A stretch of DNA of 64,000 bases from Cylicocyclus nassatus (GCA_958299035.1 CATQJL010000316.1:31065441-31129440), one strand, 5' to 3'. Positions 13,301 to 28,000 are shown, counted from the stretch's first letter. Numbers and translations: made by a program. Notes: generated from the sequence alone by a model not told the origin.

Positions 13301-14130
13301 CACGAAAAACTACCCTTGGGTTTTTTTCACTGAGGAATCCCTATTTTGCCCAAAGAGAAAAGAGCAGGGCGAGCATGGTCTCGCTAAAAGCAAAGAAAGG
13401 GGGACTCTATGCCTCACGTATTTTATTTCTAACGAACTCCAAGGGCTCACAAGCAAACTACCCTTGGGTTTTTTTTTCACCGAGGAATCCCTATTTTTGC
13501 CCAAAAAGAAAAGAGCAGGGCGAACATGGTCCCTTGGAAGTCACCAAGGGCTTTATGGGCAATTTGTCTGTAAAACATTGGAACTTCGAAGTTTTTGAAG
13601 TTCCAATGTTTTACAGACAAAATTTGATATCGAAAGAAATTTTAGGTTTTTAACTCACTGAGGAATTCCTACTATTGCTCAAATAGAAAAGAGCAGAGCG
13701 AACATGGCCCCCTTGGAAGGGACTAGGGACTCTATGCAGCACGTATTTTTTTCTAACGAACTCCAAAAGCTCACAAACAAATTACCTTTGGTTTTTTTTC
13801 CACAGAGAAATTCCTATTTTGCCCAAAGAGAAAAGAGCAGGGCGAGCATGGTCTCGCTAAAAGCAAAGAAAGGGGGACTCTATGCCTCACGTATTTTATT
13901 TCTAACGAACTCCAAGGGCTCACAAGCAAACTACCCTTGGGTTTTTTTTTTCACCGAGGAATCCCTATTTTTGCCCAAAAAGAAAAGAGCAGGGCGAACA
14001 TGGTCCCCTTGGAAGTGACCAAGGACTTTATGGTCAATTTGTCTGTAAAACATTGGAACTTCGAAATTTTCGAAGTTCCAATGTTTTACAGACAAAGTTT
14101 GACGTCGAAAGAAATTTTAGGTTTTTAACT
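10310..14130. repeat. 1593-bp higher-order repeat domain
   Basis: Landmarks at 10518, 12111 and 13704 are spaced exactly 1593 bp, as are those at 10585 and 12178, and 11717 and 13310. The content equals the 1742-bp HOR minus one T unit of 149 bp. The third copy is cut short near 14130, where P2 is followed directly by the TTTTTAACTCACTGAGG spacer. Confidence 0.85.
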
Positions 14131-17100
14131 CACTGAGGAATTCGTACTATTGCTCAAATAGAAAAGAGCAGGGCGAACATGGCCCCCTTGGAAGTCACCA
14201 ATGGCTTTATGGGCAATTTGTCTGTAAAACATTGGAACTTCGAAGTTTTTGAAGTTCCAATGTTTTACAGACAAAATTTGATATCGAAAGAAATTTTAGG
14301 TTTTTAACTCACTGAGGAATTCCTACTATTGCTCAAATAGAAAAGAGCAGGGCGAACATGGCCCCCTTGGAAGGAACTAGGGACTCTATGCGGCACGTAT
14401 TTTTTTTCTAACGAACTCCAAGGGCTCACAAACAAATTACCATTGGTTTTTTTTCCACTGAGGAATCCCTATTTTTGCCCAAAGAGAAAAGAGCAGGGCG
14501 AGCATGGTCTCGCTGAAAGCAAAGAAAGGGGGACTCTATGCGGCACGTATTTTATTTCTAACGAACTCCAAGGGCTCACAAACAAACTACCCTTGGGTTT
14601 TTTTCACTGAGGAATCCCTATTTTTTAACAAAATGAAAAGAGCAGGGCGAACATGGTCCCTTGGAAGTCACCAAGGGCTTTATGGGCAATTTGTCTGTAA
14701 AACATTGGAACTTCGAAGTTTTTGAAGTTCCAATGTTTTACAGACAAAATTTGATATCGAAAGAAATTTTAGGTTTTTAACTCACTGAGGAATTCCTACT
14801 ATTGCTCAAATAGAAAAGAGCAGGGCGAACATGGCCCCCTTGGAAGAGGCTAGGGACTCTATGCGGCACGTATTTTATTTCTAACGAACTCCAAGGGCTC
14901 ACAAACAAACTACCCTTGGGTTTTTTTCACCGAGGAATCCCTATTTTTGCCCAAAAAGAAAAGAGCAGGGCGAACATGGTGCCCTTGGAAGTGACCAAGT
15001 ACTTTATGGGCAATTTATCTGTAAAACATTGGAACTTCGAAATTTCCGAAGTTCCAATGTTTTACAGACAAAGTTTGACGTCGAAAGAAATTTTAGGTTT
15101 TTTTCTCGTTGTGGAATTCCTACTTTTGCCCAAATAGAAAAGAGCAGGGCGAACATGGTTCCCTTGTAAGGGACTAGGGACTCTATGCGGCACGTATTTT
15201 TTTTCTAACGAACTCCAAGAACTCACGAAAAACTACCCTTGGGTTTTTTTCACTGAGGAATCCCTATTTTTTAACAAAATGAAAAGAGCAGGGCGAACAT
15301 GGTCCCTTGGAAGTCACCAAGGGCTTTATGGGCAATTTGTCTGTAAAACATTGGAACTTCGAAGTTTTTGAAGTTCCAATGTTTTACAGACAAAATTTGA
15401 TATCGAAAGAAATTTTAGGTTTTTAACTCACTGAGGAATTCCTACTATTGCTCAAATAGAAAAGAGCAGGGCGAACATGGCCCCCTTGGAAGAGGCTAGG
15501 GACTCTATGCGGCACGTATTTTATTTCTAACGAACTCCAAGGGCTCACAAACAAACTACCCTTGGGTTTTTTTTTCACCGAGGAATCCCTATTTTTGCCC
15601 AAAAAGAAAAGAGCAGGGCGAACATGGTACCCTTGGAAGTGACCAAGTACTTTATGGGCAATTTATCTGTAAAACATTGGAACTTCGAAATTTCCGAAGT
15701 TCCAATGTTTTACAGACAAAGTTTGACGTCGAAAGAAATTTTAGGTTTTTTTCTCGTTGTGGAATTCCTACTTTTGCCCAAATAGAAAAGAGCAGGGCGA
15801 ACATGGTTCCCTTGGAAGGGACTAGGGACTCTATGCGGCACGTATTTTATTTCTAACGAACTCCAAGGGCTCACAAACAAACTACCCTTGGGTTTTTTTC
15901 ACCGAGGAATCCCTATTTTTGCCCAAAAAGAAAAGAGCAGGGCGAACATGGTGCCCTTGGAAGTGACCAAGTACTTTATGGGCAATTTATCTGTAAAACA
16001 TTGGAACTTCGAAGTTTTTGAAGTTCCAATGTTTTACAGACAAAATTTGATATCGAAAGAAATTTTAGGTTTTTTTCTCGCCGTGGAATTCCTACTTTTG
16101 CCCAAATAGAAAAGAGCAGGGCGAACATGGTTCCCTTGTAAGGGACTAGGGACTCTATGCGGCACGTATTTTTTTTCTAACGAACTCCAAGAACTCACGA
16201 AAAACTACCCTTGGGTTTTTTTCACTGAGGAATCCCTATTTTGCCCAAAGAGAAAAGAGCAGGGCGAGCATGGTCTCGCTAAAAGCAAAGAAAGGGGGAC
16301 TCTATGCCTCACGTATTTTATTTCTAACGAACTCCAAGGGCTCACAAGCAAACTACCCTTGGGTTTTTTTTTCACCGAGGAATCCCTATTTTTGCCCAAA
16401 AAGAAAAGAGCAGGGCGAACATGGTCCCTTGGAAGTCACCAAGGGCTTTATGGGCAATTTGTCTGTAAAACATTGGAACTTCGAAGTTTTTGAAGTTCCA
16501 ATGTTTTACAGACAAAATTTGATATCGAAAGAAATTTTAGGTTTTTAACTCACTGAGGAATTCGTACTATTGCTCAAATAGAAAAGAGCAGGGCGAACAT
16601 GGCCCCCTTGGAAGTCACCAATGGCTTTATGGGCAATTTGTCTGTAAAACATTGGAACTTCGAAGTTTTTGAAGTTCCAATGTTTTACAGACAAAATTTG
16701 ATATCGAAAGAAATTTTAGGTTTTTAACTCACTGAGGAATTCCTACTATTGCTCAAATAGAAAAGAGCAGGGCGAACATGGCCCCCTTGGAAGGAACTAG
16801 GGACTCTATGCGGCACGTATTTTTTTTCTAACGAACTCCAAGGGCTCACAAACAAATTACCATTGGTTTTTTTTCCACTGAGGAATCCCTATTTTTGCCC
16901 AAAGAGAAAAGAGCAGGGCGAGCATGGTCTCGCTGAAAGCAAAGAAAGGGGGACTCTATGCGGCACGTATTTTATTTCTAACGAACTCCAAGTGCTCACA
17001 AACAAACTACCCTTGGGTTTTTTTTCACTGAGGAATCCCTATTTTTGCCCAAAGAGAAAAGAGCAGGGCGAGCATGGTCTCGCTGAAAGCAAAGAAAGGG

Positions 17101-19120
17101 GGACTCTATGCGGCACGTATTTTATTTCTAACGAACTCCAAGGGCTCACAAACAAACTACCCTTGGGTTTTTTTCACTGAGGAATCCCTATTTTTTAACA
17201 AAATGAAAAGAGCAGGGCGAACATGGTCCCTTGGAAGTCACCAAGGGCTTTATGGGCAATTTGTCTGTAAAACATTGGAACTTCGAAGTTTTTGAAGTTC
17301 CAATGTTTTACAGACAAAATTTGATATCGAAAGAAATTTTAGGTTTTTAACTCACTGAGGAATTCCTACTATTGCTCAAATAGAAAAGAGCAGGGCGAAC
17401 ATGGCCCCCTTGGAAGAGGCTAGGGACTCTATGCGGCACGTATTTTATTTCTAACGAACTCCAAGGGCTCACAAACAAACTACCCTTGGGTTTTTTTCAC
17501 CGAGGAATCCCTATTTTTGCCCAAAAAGAAAAGAGCAGGGCGAACATGGTGCCCTTGGAAGTGACCAAGTACTTTATGGGCAATTTATCTGTAAAACATT
17601 GGAACTTCGAAATTTCCGAAGTTCCAATGTTTTACAGACAAAGTTTGACGTCGAAAGAAATTTTAGGTTTTTTTCTCGTTGTGGAATTCCTACTTTTGCC
17701 CAAATAGAAAAGAGCAGGGCGAACATGGTTCCCTTGTAAGGGACTAGGGACTCTATGCGGCACGTATTTTTTTTCTAACGAACTCCAAGAACTCACGAAA
17801 AACTACCCTTGGGTTTTTTTCACTGAGGAATCCCTATTTTTTAACAAAATGAAAAGAGCAGGGCGAACATGGTCCCTTGGAAGTCACCAAGGGCTTTATG
17901 GGCAATTTGTCTGTAAAACATTGGAACTTCGAAGTTTTTGAAGTTCCAATGTTTTACAGACAAAATTTGATATCGAAAGAAATTTTAGGTTTTTAACTCA
18001 CTGAGGAATTCCTACTATTGCTCAAATAGAAAAGAGCAGGGCGAACATGGCCCCCTTGGAAGAGGCTAGGGACTCTATGCGGCACGTATTTTATTTCTAA
18101 CGAACTCCAAGGGCTCACAAACAAACTACCCTTGGGTTTTTTTTTCACCGAGGAATCCCTATTTTTGCCCAAAAAGAAAAGAGCAGGGCGAACATGGTAC
18201 CCTTGGAAGTGACCAAGTACTTTATGGGCAATTTATCTGTAAAACATTGGAACTTCGAAATTTCCGAAGTTCCAATGTTTTACAGACAAAGTTTGACGTC
18301 GAAAGAAATTTTAGGTTTTTTTCTCGTTGTGGAATTCCTACTTTTGCCCAAATAGAAAAGAGCAGGGCGAACATGGTTCCCTTGGAAGGGACTAGGGACT
18401 CTATGCGGCACGTATTTTATTTCTAACGAACTCCAAGGGCTCACAAACAAACTACCCTTGGGTTTTTTTCACCGAGGAATCCCTATTTTTGCCCAAAAAG
18501 AAAAGAGCAGGGCGAACATGGTGCCCTTGGAAGTGACCAAGTACTTTATGGGCAATTTATCTGTAAAACATTGGAACTTCGAAGTTTTTGAAGTTCCAAT
18601 GTTTTACAGACAAAATTTGATATCGAAAGAAATTTTAGGTTTTTTTCTCGCCGTGGAATTCCTACTTTTGCCCAAATAGAAAAGAGCAGGGCGAACATGG
18701 TTCCCTTGTAAGGGACTAGGGACTCTATGCGGCACGTATTTTTTTTCTAACGAACTCCAAGAACTCACGAAAAACTACCCTTGGGTTTTTTTCACTGAGG
18801 AATCCCTATTTTGCCCAAAGAGAAAAGAGCAGGGCGAGCATGGTCTCGCTAAAAGCAAAGAAAGGGGGACTCTATGCCTCACGTATTTTATTTCTAACGA
18901 ACTCCAAGGGCTCACAAGCAAACTACCCTTGGGTTTTTTTTTCACCGAGGAATCCCTATTTTTGCTCAAAAAGAAAAGAGCAGGGCGAACATGGTCCCTT
19001 GGAAGTCACCAAGGGCTTTATGGGCAATTTGTCTGTAAAACATTGGAACTTCGAAGTTTTTGAAGTTCCAATGTTTTACAGACAAAATTTGATATCGAAA
19101 GAAATTTTAGGTTTTTAACT
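14130..19120. repeat. Two tandem copies of a 2420/2570-bp HOR
   Basis: The landmark TTCGTACTATTGC with header GGAAGTCACCAATGG occurs at 14141 and 16561 (2420 bp apart). Downstream landmarks are 2570 bp apart (14504 and 17074, 14916 and 17486, 15888 and 18458, 16270 and 18840). The second copy has one extra 150-bp T unit near 16930-17080. Copy 1 is about 14130-16550 and copy 2 about 16550-19120. Confidence 0.85.
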
Positions 19121-21345
19121 CACTGAGGAATTCCTACTATTGCTCAAATAGAAAAGAGCAGAGCGAACATGGCCCCCTTGGAAGGGACTAGGGACTCTAT
19201 GCAGCACGTATTTTTTTCTAACGAACTCCAAAAGCTCACAAACAAATTACCTTTGGTTTTTTTTCCACAGAGAAATTCCTATTTTGCCCAAAGAGAAAAG
19301 AGCAGGGCGAGCATGGTCTCGCTAAAAGCAAAGAAAGGGGGACTCTATGCCTCACGTATTTTATTTCTAACGAACTCCAAGGGCTCACAAGCAAACTACC
19401 CTTGGGTTTTTTTTTTCACCGAGGAATCCCTATTTTTGCCCAAAAAGAAAAGAGCAGGGCGAACATGGTCCCCTTGGAAGTGACCAAGGACTTTATGGTC
19501 AATTTGTCTGTAAAACATTGGAACTTCGAAATTTTCGAAGCTCCAATGTTTTACAGACAAAGTTTGACGTCGAAAGAAATTTTAGGTTTTTAACTCACTG
19601 AGGAATTCGTACTATTGCTCAAATAGAAAAGAGCAGGGCGAACATGGCCCCCTTGGAAGTCACCAATGGCTTTATGGGCAATTTGTCTGTAAAACATTGG
19701 AACTTCGAAGTTTTTGAAGTTCCAATGTTTTACAGACAAAATTTGATATCGAAAGAAATTTTAGGTTTTTAACTCACTGAGGAATTCCTACTATTGCTCA
19801 AATAGAAAAGAGCAGGGCGAACATGGCCCCCTTGGAAGGAACTAGGGACTCTATGCGGCACGTATTTTTTTTCTAACGAACTCCAAGGGCTCACAAACAA
19901 ATTACCATTGGTTTTTTTTCCACTGAGGAATCCCTATTTTTGCCCAAAGAGAAAAGAGCAGGGCGAGCATGGTCTCGCTGAAAGCAAAGAAAGGGGGACT
20001 CTATGCGGCACGTATTTTATTTCTAACGAACTCCAAGTGCTCACAAACAAACTACCCTTGGGTTTTTTTTCACTGAGGAATCCCTATTTTGCCCAAAGAG
20101 AAAAGAGCAGGGCGAGCATGGTCTCGCTAAAAGCAAAGAAAGGGGGACTCTATGCCTCACGTATTTTATTTCTAACGAACTCCAAGGGCTCACAAGCAAA
20201 CTACCCTTGGGTTTTTTTTTCACCGAGGAATCCCTATTTTTGCTCAAAAAGAAAAGAGCAGGGCGAACATGGTCCCTTGGAAGTCACCAAGGGCTTTATG
20301 GGCAATTTGTCTGTAAAACATTGGAACTTCGAAGTTTTTGAAGTTCCAATGTTTTACAGACAAAATTTGATATCGAAAGAAATTTTAGGTTTTTAACTCA
20401 CTGAGGAATTCCTACTATTGCTCAAATAGAAAAGAGCAGAGCGAACATGGCCCCCTTGGAAGGGACTAGGGACTCTATGCAGCACGTATTTTTTTCTAAC
20501 GAACTCCAAAAGCTCACAAACAAATTACCTTTGGTTTTTTTTCCACAGAGAAATTCCTATTTTGCCCAAAGAGAAAAGAGCAGGGCGAGCATGGTCTCGC
20601 TAAAAGCAAAGAAAGGGGGACTCTATGCCTCACGTATTTTATTTCTAACGAACTCCAAGGGCTCACAAGCAAACTACCCTTGGGTTTTTTTTTTCACCGA
20701 GGAATCCCTATTTTTGCCCAAAAAGAAAAGAGCAGGGCGAACATGGTCCCCTTGGAAGTGACCAAGGACTTTATGGTCAATTTGTCTGTAAAACATTGGA
20801 ACTTCGAAATTTTCGAAGCTCCAATGTTTTACAGACAAAGTTTGACGTCGAAAGAAATTTTAGGTTTTTAACTCACTGAGGAATTCGTACTATTGCTCAA
20901 ATAGAAAAGAGCAGGGCGAACATGGCCCCCTTGGAAGTCACCAATGGCTTTATGGGCAATTTGTCTGTAAAACATTGGAACTTCGAAGTTTTTGAAGTTC
21001 CAATGTTTTACAGACAAAATTTGATATCGAAAGAAATTTTAGGTTTTTAACTCACTGAGGAATTCCTACTATTGCTCAAATAGAAAAGAGCAGGGCGAAC
21101 ATGGCCCCCTTGGAAGGAACTAGGGACTCTATGCGGCACGTATTTTTTTTCTAACGAACTCCAAGGGCTCACAAACAAATTACCATTGGTTTTTTTTCCA
21201 CTGAGGAATCCCTATTTTTGCCCAAAGAGAAAAGAGCAGGGCGAGCATGGTCTCGCTGAAAGCAAAGAAAGGGGGACTCTATGCGGCACGTATTTTATTT
21301 CTAACGAACTCCAAGTGCTCACAAACAAACTACCCTTGGGTTTTT
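18790..21345. repeat. 1278-bp tandem duplication
   Basis: Landmarks at 19169 and 20447, 19402 and 20680, and 19908 and 21186 are all 1278 bp apart. Both copies share the private variants CGAAGCTCCAATG in the right palindrome arm (about 19536 and 20814) and TTTTTGCTCAAAAAG (about 18960 and 20238). These shared private changes show that the duplication is later than the mutations. Confidence 0.85.
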
Positions 21346-24300
21346 TTTCACTGAGGAATCCCTATTTTTGCCCAAAGAGAAAAGAGCAGGGCGAGCATGG
21401 TCTCGCTGAAAGCAAAGAAAGGGGGACTCTATGCGGCACGTATTTTATTTCTAACGAACTCCAAGGGCTCACAAACAAACTACCCTTGGGTTTTTTTCAC
21501 TGAGGAATCCCTATTTTTTAACAAAATGAAAAGAGCAGGGCGAACATGGTCCCTTGGAAGTCACCAAGGGCTTTATGGGCAATTTGTCTGTAAAACATTG
21601 GAACTTCGAAGTTTTTGAAGTTCCAATGTTTTACAGACAAAATTTGATATCGAAAGAAATTTTAGGTTTTTAACTCACTGAGGAATTCCTACTATTGCTC
21701 AAATAGAAAAGAGCAGGGCGAACATGGCCCCCTTGGAAGAGGCTAGGGACTCTATGCGGCACGTATTTTATTTCTAACGAACTCCAAGGGCTCACAAACA
21801 AACTACCCTTGGGTTTTTTTCACCGAGGAATCCCTATTTTTGCCCAAAAAGAAAAGAGCAGGGCGAACATGGTGCCCTTGGAAGTGACCAAGTACTTTAT
21901 GGGCAATTTATCTGTAAAACATTGGAACTTCGAAATTTCCGAAGTTCCAATGTTTTACAGACAAAGTTTGACGTCGAAAGAAATTTTAGGTTTTTTTCTC
22001 GTTGTGGAATTCCTACTTTTGCCCAAATAGAAAAGAGCAGGGCGAACATGGTTCCCTTGTAAGGGACTAGGGACTCTATGCGGCACGTATTTTTTTTCTA
22101 ACGAACTCCAAGAACTCACGAAAAACTACCCTTGGGTTTTTTTCACTGAGGAATCCCTATTTTTTAACAAAATGAAAAGAGCAGGGCGAACATGGTCCCT
22201 TGGAAGTCACCAAGGGCTTTATGGGCAATTTGTCTGTAAAACATTGGAACTTCGAAGTTTTTGAAGTTCCAATGTTTTACAGACAAAATTTGATATCGAA
22301 AGAAATTTTAGGTTTTTAACTCACTGAGGAATTCCTACTATTGCTCAAATAGAAAAGAGCAGGGCGAACATGGCCCCCTTGGAAGAGGCTAGGGACTCTA
22401 TGCGGCACGTATTTTATTTCTAACGAACTCCAAGGGCTCACAAACAAACTACCCTTGGGTTTTTTTTTCACCGAGGAATCCCTATTTTTGCCCAAAAAGA
22501 AAAGAGCAGGGCGAACATGGTACCCTTGGAAGTGACCAAGTACTTTATGGGCAATTTATCTGTAAAACATTGGAACTTCGAAATTTCCGAAGTTCCAATG
22601 TTTTACAGACAAAGTTTGACGTCGAAAGAAATTTTAGGTTTTTTTCTCGTTGTGGAATTCCTACTTTTGCCCAAATAGAAAAGAGCAGGGCGAACATGGT
22701 TCCCTTGGAAGGGACTAGGGACTCTATGCGGCACGTATTTTTTTTCTAACGAACTCCAAGAACTCACGAAAAACTGCCCTTGGGTTTTTTTCACTGAGGA
22801 ATCCCTATTTTTGCCCAAAGAGAAAAGAGCAGGGCGAGCATGGTCCCCTTGGAAGTGACAAAGGACTTTATGGGCAATTTGTCTGTAAAACATTGGAACT
22901 TCGAAGTTTTTGAAGTTCCAATGTTTTACAGACAAAATTTGATATCGAAAGAAATTTTAGGTTTTTAACTCACTGAGGAATTCGTACTATTGCTCAAATA
23001 GAGAAGAGCAGGGCGAACATGGCCCCCTTGGAAGAGGCTAGGGACTCTATGCGGCACGTATTTTATTTCTAACGAACTCCAAGGGCTCACAAACAAACTA
23101 CCCTTGGGTTTTTTTTTTCACCGAGGAATCCCTATTTTTGCCCAAAAAGAAAAGAGCAGGGCGAACATGGTCCCCTTGGAAGTGACAAAGGACTTTATGG
23201 GCAATTTGTCTGTAAAACATTGGAACTTCGAAGTTTTTGAAGTTCCAATGTTTTACAGACAAAATTTGATATCGAAAGAAATTTAGGTTTTTTTCTCGCC
23301 GTGGAATTCCTACTTTTGCCCAAATAGAAAAGAGCAGGGCGAACATGGTTCCCTTGTAAGGGACTAGGGACTCTATGCGGCACGTATTTTTTTTCTAACG
23401 AACTCCAAGAACTCACGAAAAACTACCCTTGGGTTTTTTTCACTGAGGAATCCCTATTTTTGAACAAAGAGAAAAGAGCAGGGCGAGCATGGTCTCGCTG
23501 AAAGCAAAGAAAGGGGGACTCTATGCGGCACGTATTTTATTTCTAACGAACTCCAAGGGCTCACAAACAAACTACCCTTGGGTTTTTTTCACTGAGGAAT
23601 CCCTATTTTTTAACAAAATGAAAAGAGCAGGGCGAACATGGTCCCTTGGAAGTCACCAAGGGCTTTATGGGCAATTTGTCTGTAAAACATTGGAACTTCG
23701 AAGTTTTTGAAGTTCCAATGTTTTACAGACAAAATTTGATATCGAAAGAAATTTTAGGTTTTTAACTCACTGAGGAATTCCTACTATTGCTCAAATAGAA
23801 AAGAGCAGGGCGAACATGGCCCCCTTGGAAGAGGCTAGGGACTCTATGCGGCACGTATTTTATTTCTAACGAACTCCAAGGGCTCACAAACAAACTACCC
23901 TTGGGTTTTTTTCACCGAGGAATCCCTATTTTTGCCCAAAAAGAAAAGAGCAGGGCGAGCATGGTCTCGCTGAAAGCAAAGAAAGGGGGACTCTATGCGG
24001 CACGTATTTTATTTCTAACGAACTCCAAGGGCTCACAAACAAACTACCCTTGGGTTTTTTTCACCGAGGAATCCCTATTTTTGCCCAAAAAGAAAAGAGC
24101 AGGGCGAGCATGGTCTCGCTGAAAGCAAAGAAAGGGGGACTCTATGCGGCACGTATTTTATTTCTAACGAACTCCAAGGGCTCACAAACAAACTACCCTT
24201 GGGTTTTTTTCACTGAGGAATCCCTATTTTTTAACAAAATGAAAAGAGCAGGGCGAACATGGTCCCTTGGAAGTCACCAAGGGCTTTATGGGCAATTTGT

Positions 24301-27300
24301 CTGTAAAACATTGGAACTTCGAAGTTTTTGAAGTTCCAATGTTTTACAGACAAAATTTGATATCGAAAGAAATTTTAGGTTTTTAACTCACTGAGGAATT
24401 CCTACTATTGCTCAAATAGAAAAGAGCAGGGCGAACATGGCCCCCTTGGAAGAGGCTAGGGACTCTATGCGGCACGTATTTTATTTCTAACGAACTCCAA
24501 GGGCTCACAAACAAACTACCCTTGGGTTTTTTTCACCGAGGAATCCCTATTTTTGCCCAAAAAGAAAAGAGCAGGGCGAACATGGTACCCTTGGAAGTGA
24601 CCAAGTACTTTATGGGCAATTTATCTGTAAAACATTGGAACTTCGAAATTTCCGAAGTTCCAATGTTTTACAGACAAAGTTTGACGTCGAAAGAAATTTT
24701 AGGTTTTTTTCTCGTTGTGGAATTCCTACTTTTGCCCAAATAGAAAAGAGCAGGGCGAACATGGTTCCCTTGTAAGGGACTAGGGACTCTATGCGGCACG
24801 TATTTTTTTTCTAACGAACTCCAAGAACTCACGAAAAACTACCCTTGGGTTTTTTTCACTGAGGAATCCCTATTTTTTAACAAAATGAAAAGAGCAGGGC
24901 GAACATGGTCCCTTGGAAGTCACCAAGGGCTTTATGGGCAATTTGTCTGTAAAACATTGGAACTTCGAAGTTTTTGAAGTTCCAATGTTTTACAGACAAA
25001 ATTTGATATCGAAAGAAATTTTAGGTTTTTAACTCACTGAGGAATTCCTACTATTGCTCAAATAGAAAAGAGCAGGGCGAACATGGCCCCCTTGGAAGAG
25101 GCTAGGGACTCTATGCGGCACGTATTTTATTTCTAACGAACTCCAAGGGCTCACAAACAAACTACCCTTGGGTTTTTTTTCACCGAGGAATCCCTATTTT
25201 TGCCCAAAAAGAAAAGAGCAGGGCGAACATGGTACCCTTGGAAGTGACCAAGTACTTTATGGGCAATTTATCTGTAAAACATTGGAACTTCGAAATTTCC
25301 GAAGTTCCAATGTTTTACAGACAAAGTTTGACGTCGAAAGAAATTTTAGGTTTTTTTCTCGTTGTGGAATTCCTACTTTTGCCCAAATAGAAAAGAGCAG
25401 GGCGAACATGGTTCCCTTGAAGGGACTAGGGACTCTATGCGGCACGTATTTTTTTTCTAACGAACTCCAAGAACTCACGAAAAACTACCCTTGGGTTTTT
25501 TTCACTGAGGAATCCCTATTTTTGCCCAAAGAGAAAAGAGCAGGGCGAGCATGGTCCCCTTGGAAGTGACAAAGGACTTTATGGGCAATTTGTCTGTAAA
25601 ACATTGGAACTTCGAAGTTTTTGAAGTTCCAATGTTTTACAGACAAAATTTGATATCGAAAGAAATTTTAGGTTTTTAACTCACTGAGGAATTCGTACTA
25701 TTGCTCAAATAGAAAAGAGCAGGGCGAACATGGCCCCCTTGGAAGAGGCTAGGGACTCTATGCGGCACGTATTTTATTTCTAACGAACTCCAAGGGCTCA
25801 CAAACAAACTACCCTTGGGTTTTTTTTTCACCGAGGAATCCCTATTTTTGCCCAAAAAGAAAAGAGCAGGGCGAACATGGTCCCCTTGGAAGTGACAAAG
25901 GACTTTATGGGCAATTTGTCTGTAAAACATTGGAACTTCGAAGTTTTTGAAGTTCCAATGTTTTACAGACAAAATTTGATATCGAAAGAAATTTAGGTTT
26001 TTTTCTCGCCGTGGAATTCCTACTTTTGCCCAAATAGAAAAGAGCAGGGCGAACATGGTTCCCTTGTAAGGGACTAGGGACTCTATGCGGCACGTATTTT
26101 TTTTCTAACGAACTCCAAGAACTCACGAAAAACTACCCTTGGGTTTTTTTCACTGAGGAATCCCTATTTTTGAACAAAATGAAAAGAGCAGGGCGAACAT
26201 GGTCCCTTGGAAGTCACCAAGGGCTTTATGGGCAATTTGTCTGTAAAACATTGGAACTTCGAAGTTTTTGAAGTTCCAATGTTTTACAGGCAAAATTTGA
26301 TATCGAAAGAAATTTTAGGTTTTTAACTCACTGAGGAATTCCTACTATTGCTCAAATAGAAAAGAGCAGGGCGAACATGGCCCCCTTGGAAGAGGCTAGG
26401 GACTCTATGCGGCACGTATTTTATTTCTAACGAACTCCAAGGGCTCACAAACAAACTACCCTTGGGTTTTTTTTCACCGAGGAATCCCTATTTTTGCCCA
26501 AAAAGAAAAGAGCAGGGCGAACATGGTACCCTTGGAAGTGACCAAGTACTTTATGGGCAATTTATCTGTAAAACATTGGAACTTCGAAATTTCCGAAGTT
26601 CCAATGTTTTACAGACAAAGTTTGACGTCGAAAGAAATTTTAGGTTTTTTTCTCGCCGTGGAATTCCTACTTTTGCCCAAATAGAAAAGAGCAGGGCGAA
26701 CATGGTTCCCTTGGAAGGGACTAGGGACTCTATGCGGCACGTATTTTTTTTCTAACGAACTCCAAGAACTCACGAAAAACTACCCTTGGGTTTTTTTCAC
26801 TGAGGAATTCCTATTTTTGAACAAAATGAAAAGAGCAGGGCGAACATGGTCCCTTGGAAGTCACCAAGGGCTTTATGGGCAATTTGTCTGTAAAACATTG
26901 GAACTTCGAAGTTTTTGAAGTTCCAATGTTTTACAGACAAAATTTGATATCGAAAGAAATTTTAGGTTTTTAACTCACTGAGGAATTCCTACTATTGCTC
27001 AAATAGAAAAGAGCAGGGCGAACATGGCCCCCTTGGAAGGAACTAGGGACTCTATGCGGCACGTATTTTTTTTCTAACGAACTCCAAGGGCTCACAAACA
27101 AATTACCATTGGTTTTTTTTCCACTGAGGAATCCCTATTTTTGCCCAAAGAGAAAAGAGCAGGGCGAGCATGGTCTCGCTGAAAGCAAAGAAAGGGGGAC
27201 TCTATGCGGCACGTATTTTATTTCTAACGAACTCCAAGTGCTCACAAACAAACTACCCTTGGGTTTTTTTTCACTGAGGAATCCCTATTTTTGCCCAAAG

Positions 27301-28000
27301 AGAAAAGAGCAGGGCGAGCATGGTCTCGCTGAAAGCAAAGAAAGGGGGACTCTATGCGGCACGTATTTTATTTCTAACGAACTCCAAGGGCTCACAAACA
27401 AACTACCCTTGGGTTTTTTTTCACCGAGGAATCCCTATTTTTGCCCAAAAAGAAAAGAGCAGGGCGAACATGGTCCCCTTGGAAGTGACAAAGGACTTTA
27501 TGGGCAATTTGTCTGTAAAACATTGGAACTTCGAAGTTTTTGAAGTTCCAATGTTTTACAGACAAAATTTGATATCGAAAGAAATTTTAGGTTTTTTTCT
27601 CGCCGTGGAATTCCTACTTTTGCCCAAATAGAAAAGAGCAGGGCGAACATGGTTCCCTTGTAAGGGACTAGGGACTCTATGCGGCACGTATTTTTTTTCT
27701 AACGAACTCCAAGAACTCACGAAAAACTACCCTTGGGTTTTTTTCACTGAGGAATCCCTATTTTTGAACAAAATGAAAAGAGCAGGGCGAACATGGTCCC
27801 TTGGAAGTCACCAAGGGCTTTATGGGCAATTTGTCTGTAAAACATTGGAACTTCGAAGTTTTTGAAGTTCCAATGTTTTACAGACAAAATTTGATATCGA
27901 AAGAAATTTTAGGTTTTTAACTCACTGAGGAATTCCTACTATTGCTCAAATAGAAAAGAGCAGGGCGAACATGGCCCCCTTGGAAGAGGCTAGGGACTCT
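21345..28000. repeat. P/T block with 149-bp T-only runs
   Basis: This is ordinary array sequence. The 21.4-22.3 kb part resembles 17.1-18.0 kb (offset 4323 bp). At about 23890-24190 T units are stacked at a 149-bp period without an intervening P. Two P copies near 23283 and 25991 share GAAATTTAGG in place of GAAATTTTAGG, and two T copies near 22775 and 29345 share AAACTGCCCTTGGG, so private variants have been copied across kilobases. Confidence 0.75.
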
